This document shows, piece by piece, positions 56,810 to 64,000 of a stretch of 64,000 bases of DNA. The notes under the pieces are model-generated. The model saw nothing but the letters and a program-made list of their open reading frames with translations, ran no database searches and was not told the DNA's origin. The stretch lies in contig CM056580.1 of assembly GCA_029721435.1 (NCBI GenBank), forward strand, positions 71,449,367-71,513,366, written 5' to 3'. A program made the translations under genes and the position numbers. The stretch's first letter is position 1. Each line of letters opens with the position of its first letter. Source of the stretch: Gymnothorax reevesii. Lineage: Eukaryota > Chordata > Actinopteri > Anguilliformes > Muraenidae.

Positions 56810-57228
56810 ATGATAGGGAATCTTCTTAACAGGAACAAGCTCTCAAGCCTTAATAACCGTCTCCAGGATTGGGTCCAAGTTGTTGTTAACCCTCTGTTCT
56901 AGTCTTTCCTCTTAGTCTGTTTATTTGGAGCACCTCCCAAGCCTTCATCGATCACCAGGATCGGGGTTGATTTCCAACTAAACCCTTCGGTTCTTCTGTC
57001 AAGCAGTACTGCTTTGGCAAGGGGAATTCACCACCTGGCCTCTCCTTCACTGGCCTTGGTGCAGACACACCCTGACCCTCTCCAGTCTTTACCAACTGAG
57101 CTGGACCGCCCCCTTCTCAGTTCTGGACTTTAGCTCATCCCATTACAGTTACCGTTTTGCAATCAATAAATCCGCCCTTGTAAACTGTACCCTGAATCTG
57201 CATCTGGTTCCTTACCTGGATCGTAACA
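56810..57228 (+). repeat. probable LTR remnant
   Basis: It ends CTGGATCGTAACA and is followed by AATTGGTGTCCTCG, which looks like a primer-binding-site context. An AATAAA polyadenylation signal lies at about 57,169-57,174. The left boundary is a guess and no internal retroelement coding sequence follows, so this may be a solo or truncated LTR. Confidence 0.35.
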
Positions 57229-57334
57229 AATTGGTGTCCTCGTTTCCCAAAACAATTATTTGGGAGGCTGTCGAAAGGAAAGGCGGTGTAACGCAGAAGT
57301 AAACACACTCCATCCAGCTTTTCTGGAACAAAAA

Positions 57335-57490
57335 AAAAACAAAAAAAAAAAATATATATATATATATATTGTCTTTGCTCTGTTTTCAGTTCAATACAGA
57401 TTAAGGATGATCTACAAATCGCTGTTTGCTTTTGTGAATTTGCATTTCACGTATCATTCCAACTTTTTTGGAAATGGGGTCATATTTTAC
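57335..57490 (+). repeat. A-rich/(TA)n tract and Tc1-like terminus fragment
   Basis: After poly-A and TA repeats, 57,375-57,480 resembles the terminus at 56,640-56,766 (ATCTACAAATCGCTG ... TTTGCATTTCACG ... CCAACTTTTTTGGAAATGGG). It has the same orientation, so it is a second fragment and not the partner end. Confidence 0.55.
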
Positions 57491-59700
57491 CTGATAATTT
57501 AAATATCTCTGACTTTATACAGTTCATTCTATTTTATCACCTAGAATGCTCATTACTTTTCTGATGCCCTCTATTCTATCTTGGCCATGACACTCTGCCT
57601 GCGAGCGGAGTATACACTCCTCCTCTATTCAGCAGTTTTTCTCCTATGGGTAAAGGCCTGTTTTTTTTAACCATTAAATCACCATTTTTACCATTTGTAT
57701 TAAAGACATTTTGCAGTAAGTGTTCCTGTGCGCAAAATGTACTAGGGCCTATACAAATAATATTGACACAAATTGTATCCTTAGAGAGCATATTTGCTCC
57801 GGTCTACTTTTGAAAAGGAGTTTTTATGATTGTACAATATAAAGCATATTATTAGGTCACTGAGAGATAACAGCGACGGACACAAAGTCCAAATCCCACA
57901 TAAACTGTAGAAGCAACTTGACTATTTTTGCGCATTAACTAATGATGCAGAAACATCAAGGCAAGAAACAGCTGAGCAGCCTACCGTCCAATTTGTGTGC
58001 ATCCTGCAAAAATGAGAGCCGTACAAATGAAAATAACTGCTATTCCTATGGATTTCCTGATATTGATGTGAATAACCTCAATTAAATTTGGCAGCTTGAA
58101 ATGTAGCCTCATATACATTGTTTTATTTCACATCCAATGTACTGGAGTGACATACAAAAGATATTAGGAGGCTTTTCATTCTCTTTCCTGTGGTTTTAAA
58201 GAGTGATGCGGAGATTCCAATGTCTCCATCTCCAGTACAAAATCATTGACAAATTCAAAGCACAGCCTTTTCTAGATGTCATTCATATTCATGGAAATGT
58301 CACTTAATGGGGATAAATTCAAAATACCGTTGCCACCTTCACTCAATACAGTGTAGCTGAATACAGTGATTTATTTAGTCTGATTCAAAGGCTGCTCTCG
58401 CAAAGAAGAGAGAGTGGAGAGAAATAACATAAACAGACATAAAATGGTGTGAATCATGCTGACAAATCTCCGCGCTCGGAAATGCTCACGCGCTCCCAGG
58501 TGCAAAGTAATTCTGTAGTGGCATGTAGGGGGGGAAGAGACAGGCCACGGAGATGCAATCAGACAGCCAGCCAGCTCTGCAGCGGGCAGAGCCAGGCTTT
58601 GAGCTGTCCCTAACCTGTCCTATATAGGATGTCACCCTCATTTGCCAGGAAAACACCCCTTCTCTGTCCACGTTTCAATTCTCAGCCTGAGAGTTGGTGC
58701 TGTCAGATAATAAACAGTTATCGGCGAGTGAATCACCTTCTCTGAAATTGCCTTTCATGCACAGCCAGAGCTCGTGGCAAAGCAGGAGGATGCTTACCAA
58801 CCAAGACTTGGATTAGCAGCACTCTCAGATCCTTGTGATTGGGCCCCTACATCAAGACTTGCCCTGACAATACAAGTGCTACCACCAAATCCCACCCGTC
58901 CCCCCCCCACCCGCTCCAAAAGCCATTCGGCAGGTCCCTCTTACCAGGCACCTCTGCATAAAGATATAGGGACTTGGAATGCAGAACAGTAATCAACTAA
59001 CCAGAGACCGATAAGGAGACCTCAAAGTGCTGCACTGTGTGCTTTCCATGCATGCTTTTCTGCATCACAAGCCTATTTCATTATGGTGAGGATTCATGCA
59101 TTACCATGACTTCAAGGGGGTTCATCAAAGATGAGGAACTGTCACAAATAGCACTGAGCAAATCCATTATCTATGACAAAAAAAAATTAGGCCACATTTG
59201 CTTTTATATATTTTTTATATTTCTCAGACAAATTACTTTGTACACCAACATAAATGGCTCAACTTCTTGTATGAAATCTCGCCTGTAGTGATTGCTCTGC
59301 ACAATGGATGCTTATATTGGAAACAGTTTTCCCTCACTGTTTAATGTGAAAGAGTGATGAATCTGCTGCTTCATTGAAGGCTGAATAGAATGCAAATACA
59401 TTGCTTAGCCATTGAGACAGCATTTAGCTGTCCCATCTGAGATTTTAAGAAGAAAGAACTTGGTTTCATACGAAGTTGTACTAAATATACACAATCAGAA
59501 AAACAGTCATGTAATTGAATTGCCTGATAATGCACTTTTTGGCAAAAGCGGGAAAAACTGTAAGGCCTATTTCAGTAATTAATGATTCATCCATAATTTT
59601 ATCGTCCTAAAAAATTCACCAGAGTGATTATAATTGATGACTAATAGTCAGCACAAACTATCTGGCCCAAAATATTCTCCAAATTGTATAATCCAATGTA
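57491..59700. other. non-coding, mostly unique sequence
   Basis: No coding region is recognised. Short open frames at 58,486-58,671 (minus) and 58,774-58,992 (plus) have no motif. Confidence 0.45.
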
Positions 59701-59701
59701 T

Positions 59702-59850
59702 GTATACCCAGCAACAAAATTTTGTAACACCCAAATTTTCAGCATTGTCGAAAAAAAGTAAATAAACTCAGTAAGTTTAGCAACACATAATATAAATGCA
59801 CAATAAATGAGTTAACAACAGTGAAATTAAGTATTTACTTTCTTAATAAT
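59702..59850 (+). repeat. Tc1-like terminus fragment
   Basis: TATACCCAGCAACAAAATTT parallels TATACTCAGCAACAAAAGTT at 11,357. No transposase follows. Confidence 0.5.
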
Positions 59851-60029
59851 CACAGGCTTATATATTGATCTTGATTATTCAGTAAATAATTTGTGTGATT
59901 ATTAATCAACTGATTAAACAACAACAGGAACAACTAGAAGGCAATTATGCATTCAATGGTCAGAGGCTCACAGCACGTCATTTGAAAATCCTGTTACGCC
60001 AGTGTTACCGCTAGGGGGAATTTGGACTT

Positions 60030-60370
60030 TAGGGAGTTAAAAGCCAGGCTAAAAAGGTATGTCTTGAGTTTGCTTCTAAAAATGTCAACTCTCTCTGTGG
60101 GGCTCAGGTCTTCAGCCAGGCTGTTCCACAGACCGAGACCATAATAATGAAATGATGCCTTGCCGTGGGTTTTTGTTCAAACTTCGAGGAAGGCCACTAC
60201 CAGTAGACTTGAAGGTTCATACGATAAGAGCATATCTGATAAATACAAAAGGTTGAACTTAGACCATTAAGAGCTTAATAGCAAGTAAAAGGATTTTAAG
60301 GTCAATTCTGAAGCACACAGGAAGCCAATGCAAGGATAAAATTGGTGTAATGTGATTTCTCTTTCTGATC
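60030..60370 (+). repeat. teleost interspersed repeat (GGCTGTTCCACAG family)
   Basis: TATGTCTTGAGTTTGCTTCT, GGCTGTTCCACAGACCGAGA, AGGTCAATTCTGAAGCACAC and AGGAAGCCAATGCAAGG occur in order. I recognise this as a long, non-coding repeat common in teleosts. Confidence 0.6.
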
Positions 60371-60559
60371 CTCATCGGCACATGCTGAGTGCTTAGGTTT
60401 GTCACTTGTTGACAGGGTTTTATTGCCAGTTCTTGCAGTTTTGCAATAAGTTTCTCTCACTGAGCCTCAGGGCCAATAATTGAGATCTCAATTTTGTCCT
60501 GGCATCTACTTGTATCTTAGATCCCATCCCCACAAAGCTAATGAATTAGCTTCATTAAA

Positions 60560-61175
60560 CACTTCATGGCAGAAATCAAGCCACCACTTAAGAAACCAAA
60601 TTTGGTTCCCACAGTCCTAGCCAATTATAGGCCGATCTCAAACCTCTAATTCTTATCTAAGATCCTTGAAAACTGTCGCACAACAGCTTTCTTCTTTGCT
60701 GCAAACTGATAAGGTATATGAGAGTTTTCAGTCTGCCTACCGAAAGAATTATAGCACCCAAACAGCTCTCACTGTTGTAATGAATGATTTACGTCTCTCC
60801 ATGGATCGTGACTGCATCTATGGTCTTCTCCCTCTTGATTTAAGAGCTGTCTTTGATACCATAGACCACCATATTCTTCTTCGTCGGCTAGAAAAATCAG
60901 TTGGTATTTCTGTCATGGTTTAAGTCTTATCTGTCTAATCGATCTCAGCTCACTCGGGTAAATAAAAAATGTTCACAGTATTCCAAGGTAAACTTTGGAA
61001 TACCTCAAGGGTCTGTTCTGGGCCCTTCTTTCCCTTGGAAATATCTTAAATGGCCTGTCGGTTTCTGCCATAGCTGTCGTTAAAAACCTTGGTGTCACTC
61101 TTGATTCAGAACTCTTTCTCCAGGCAAGTATCAACAACATGACATAAGTAGCTTTTTTCCATCTTAGAAAGTTCT
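60560..61175 (+). pseudogene. L2/CR1-like LINE reverse transcriptase, internally deleted
   Basis: The translation shows IKPPLKKPNL, NYRPISNL, FLSKILEKTVAQQL, FQSAYRKNYSTQTAL, LDLRAVFDTIDHHILLRRL and FGIPQGSVLGP. These are RT fingers and palm motifs typical of L2/CR1-type LINEs of fish. It then jumps to VVKNLGVTLDSEL and SINNMT, the C-terminal end. The YADD-type catalytic box and about 150 residues are deleted between them. Stops and a frameshift near 60,920 confirm decay. Confidence 0.85.
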
Positions 61176-61610
61176 AAACTCAGTTAAAATCTTCAATTTG
61201 TTGACCGGGAAGGGGGGGGGATGTCGCTGTTATTGTTATTATTATTATATACAATGCTGTGAAAAAGTATGTCTTATTTGATAAGACTTTCAGCAAAAAT
61301 AACACATTATGGGATTATGAATAATTTGCCATGATTGATTACCATTTCATTTTTCGTTAACTGTAAATTACTTAATGAAAGTTCATGCAGATGAAAGGGT
61401 CTGTGAAGCACGTGTGAGTAAACCATTACTTAAAGTATGGAAACGGGAACACGGTAATCTCCAAAAATGTAATAAAACCATTTTTTAAATATTGTTCAAA
61501 ATTATTTTATTCATACCCTGATGTTAAAAATCATCATAGTGAATTTCCGGGGCTGCATTTCAACTTTACATTACATTACAACTTGATGATAAAACAAGAA
61601 AATTAAAAAG
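61176..61610. other. non-coding with G run and Tc1-like start motif
   Basis: It contains a G run near 61,211-61,219 and TATACAATGCTGTGAAAAAG at 61,249, which resembles a Tc1-like terminus but cannot be followed further. Confidence 0.35.
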
Positions 61611-61754
61611 ACACACAGCAAAATGACCTAAGTATATTTGACTCTTATGGAATGGAATTTACTCTTACAGAGTCTATTTGAGTCCAGTCTTTCCATAGTG
61701 GGACCAAATAGACTCTTTAAGAGTTGATTTTACTCTGAACATTTTGGTGTGCAG
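61611..61754. mobile_element. palindromic MITE, 144 bp
   Basis: Ends ACACACAGCAAAATGACC and (inverted) TCTGCACACCAAAATGTTCA. Inside, ACTCTTACAGAGTC and AGACTCTTTAAGAGT palindromes surround a TTTCCATAGTGGGACC centre. I recognise it as a multicopy teleost MITE. Confidence 0.65.
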
Positions 61755-63217
61755 AGATTAATTTAGGATCGCGAGTAAAACAATAACATGCTAGTGGGGA
61801 ATGATCGACAGAAATTAAAACCAGTAAGAAAAACAGCATGCAAGAAAGAGACGAAAATGGTGTTATTTTGATTACTCTACCATTACCCCTTGACTAACAT
61901 TCGACAAGAGTGAAAAAACTTGCTTCCGACTGGCTGACGATTGAAGGTAAAATCACATTGAAGGAAGAAATTCAGATTGATTATAGATGGTGACAATGCC
62001 TCTGTTGCTTCTGCTGCTACTATAAGGTTCGTTTTTTTTTTGTGGCCACTTCATTTTTCAGCCAAACTGTAAATAATAATGATGACATTTCAATTAAAAT
62101 GCGGGGTTTTGAATTTGATTATAGGAGCGGGACAGGTGAGTTGCTGGCACTGTGTTAATAAATCAGGTCAGATTCAAATTAGATTTTTTCAGATAGGCTG
62201 TGGCTACAGGTACACATTTCCAAATTAATAATGGTACTCGCCGAGCTACAGGAACAGAATGGTATCAATAGCTAGCGTCCAAAACATAGGGATAGTATTT
62301 CCATCTTACGCACTAGGTTCATAAATTGACTTTGGGCCCTTGGTGTCAATGCAGATAAGGAAAAGGAGACTTTTCGTGTCAGTTTTGACTCCGTAGTATC
62401 TGTTGCGAGACTCAGATGGACACCAGGCACGAGAAAGCGAGACTTGGTTGAGTGGATTAATTGAAACACAAAACAAAACTGGCACCATGGCCAACAAAAA
62501 ACTTGGCCCAAAGGGTTGCAAAAATCTCATTAAGAAAAGCTTCACAAAACTAACTTTGAAATGGCACAAGGCACATAAGAAAATACAAAACGAGAAGAAA
62601 AAAAAACCACTAGGCAAGACTATGAACAAGAAAGGCTATGAATCATACAAGAAACGGGCATGAAACGCAAACGAGACCCTGTCAGCCACCTAACTCCGAC
62701 CTTTCACCAGATAAAGCACTGCTGGTACCTGCATGGGTGTTATGTAACAAGCAGGGTGTAAGTGCGTTGTGCACTCACCTGCAAAGATGCATAATACTGT
62801 CTAACTATGCGCCCTGAAATGAGCAGTCAAAAACTGACTATTGACTTTAGACCAGGCTTCTCTTGGTCAATAGTGCGATCACTTTTTGCGGTCTCAAGAT
62901 AGCAATGTGCTTGATCACACCTCATTTGAGACCAACTCGCCCATGGGCGCTCAATTTGGCCCAAATGCATTCCCTACTTGGGCAGACTGGGCACTGGGCG
63001 GGTATTTGGTCAGTCGGAAAGCAGCAAATAACGCTATTTGCGTTGGTCGGAAAGTAGCAAAAATACGCGCTTTATGCTTCCCGCTGGGTGTAAGATAGAG
63101 GCCTTAATCTTTGATAATTGTTTAATTCGATGTCCACATCAAAGATTGTTGCCCTCAATCCTGAGATTAATTAATTAATTAAATTGCTTATTTAAGAGCT
63201 TGTGATTATTGTACCTT
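61755..63217. other. non-coding, unrecognised
   Basis: A Lys-rich reading at 62,488-62,663 (MANKKLGPKGCKNLIKK...) sits in an 86-codon frame; no family is recognised and A-rich base composition explains much of it. The segment 62,690-63,110 is GC-richer and may be part of an unknown repeat. Confidence 0.35.
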
Positions 63218-63290
63218 TCTGCACTGATGAAGGTCTGGATGTGGGCCAAACATTCAATTCTCAATTTTCTTTTTAGTGGACTTGCAATTT
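63218..63290 (+). repeat. retroposon tail with GATGAAGGTCT motif
   Basis: TGCACTGATGAAGGTCTGGA and GGGCCAAACATTCAATTCTC. It is related to the minus-strand tail at 37,141-37,215. Confidence 0.45.
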
Positions 63291-64000
63291 TTTTGTTTAT
63301 TCATATTTATTAATATGAGCTGTAATAAATCTACACCTTTACGGGTCAGACCAATTTTTTGCTGCATGCGGTTAGCCATTTTTATTCCGATTCAGTTAGC
63401 TCTGCAGCACTCAGTAGTCGACTGTGTTCACTTGAGCACAAAAAAATTTTTTTCTCCGTTTTGAACGATTACAACTGTCACCTCCACTCTCTGCGGCACC
63501 ATAGTCCCGCCTCCTGAGTGCCTCTCAGTGGAGACTGCACTCACATAATTTTTATGCATATACTCCATTACATTCCAACTGAGACATTATTACAGGTCAT
63601 AGAAAAGCAGCAGCAGAAAATGCATAGGTTTGCTGGACAGCGCTGCAACCATAAACAGCACCAAAAAGGAGAGAAAGCATTAGTAATCATGACTGGGACT
63701 TGAAGTGAACAAGCCGACAGAACAAGAGTCAGGTTTCACCCTAAGTACAGACTATATGTCAAGTACTTGTACTTTTATGTTTCGTTTATAGATAAAACTA
63801 TTTTCAATGCGAGTTTGAGTGCGATGTGTGCTGTTGGTAAAGCCCATAATATTGAATTTTGGTCATTCACAGCAAAAATACACAATGGAAAGTAAAGGGG
63901 CAAACTGCTGAAATTATATTGGCTGAGGGAGAGAGTGTACATATGAAAAAGGTGCAAACAAGAGCTAAAACATTTGACATAAAGCATAGTTATGTAGAGT
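63291..64000. other. non-coding, unrecognised
   Basis: No gene or named repeat is supported to the end of the window. Confidence 0.4.

Noticed and set aside
56510..57485. Two similar Tc1-like termini as the ends of one element
   Set aside because: Both have the same orientation, so they cannot be the two inverted ends of a single insertion.
1..64000. tRNA, rRNA and CRISPR features
   Set aside because: No cloverleaf with conserved A and B boxes, no rRNA core sequence and no regularly spaced direct repeats with unique spacers were seen by eye. A tRNAscan or Infernal run would settle this.

Overview
The window reads as gene-poor, AT-rich teleost fish DNA. The evidence is the repeat complement: many Tc1/mariner, hAT and piggyBac-like remnants, an L2/CR1-like LINE, a Gmr1-type LTR retrotransposon, and several interspersed repeats that I recognise as common in teleosts. 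The species cannot be fixed from sequence alone. I found no intact host protein gene, no rRNA or tRNA gene and no CRISPR array. The only host-derived coding sequence is a decayed, intronless copy of a CFAP58-like ciliary coiled-coil gene (28.9-32.6 kb).

Layout. 1-4.9 kb is unique non-coding DNA. 5.46-10.96 kb holds a Ty3/gypsy element on the minus strand: a 1226-residue open gag-protease-RT-RNase H frame, a broken integrase start and a probable LTR on the right; no left LTR was found. 11.1-12.65 kb is a minus-strand LINE (endonuclease and RT tail) interrupted by the 5' end of a Tc1-like element. 16,679-22,772 is a near-complete minus-strand Gmr1-type retrotransposon in which integrase precedes RT. 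It has 504-bp LTRs differing at one base, an ATAG target duplication, a recognisable primer-binding site and a polypurine tract. It sits inside a tandemly repeated sequence whose next unit preserves the uninterrupted site. 24-28 kb carries small palindromic elements and a triplicated tandem repeat. At 30,493-32,414 a piggyBac-like element with TTAA flanks splits the CFAP58 pseudogene. 37,752-39,331 is a Tc1-like element with about 200-bp inverted repeats, each containing two direct repeats.

The most striking region is 40,104-50,411, a nest of transposons. An outer hAT-like element (near-perfect 8-bp duplication) contains an 8.1-kb DNA transposon with about 316-bp terminal inverted repeats and a multi-exon transposase-like gene (four GT-AG introns, an N-terminal Cys/His-rich part and a C-terminal XPG/PIN-like part). 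I interpret it as Academ-like. That gene is itself split by a 1.6-kb hAT element with a perfect 8-bp duplication.

The rest (50.4-64 kb) is mostly unique sequence with two decayed Tc1-like elements, an LTR remnant, an internally deleted L2-like LINE and small MITEs. The genes do not form a host pathway; the window is a record of successive, datable transposon insertions.
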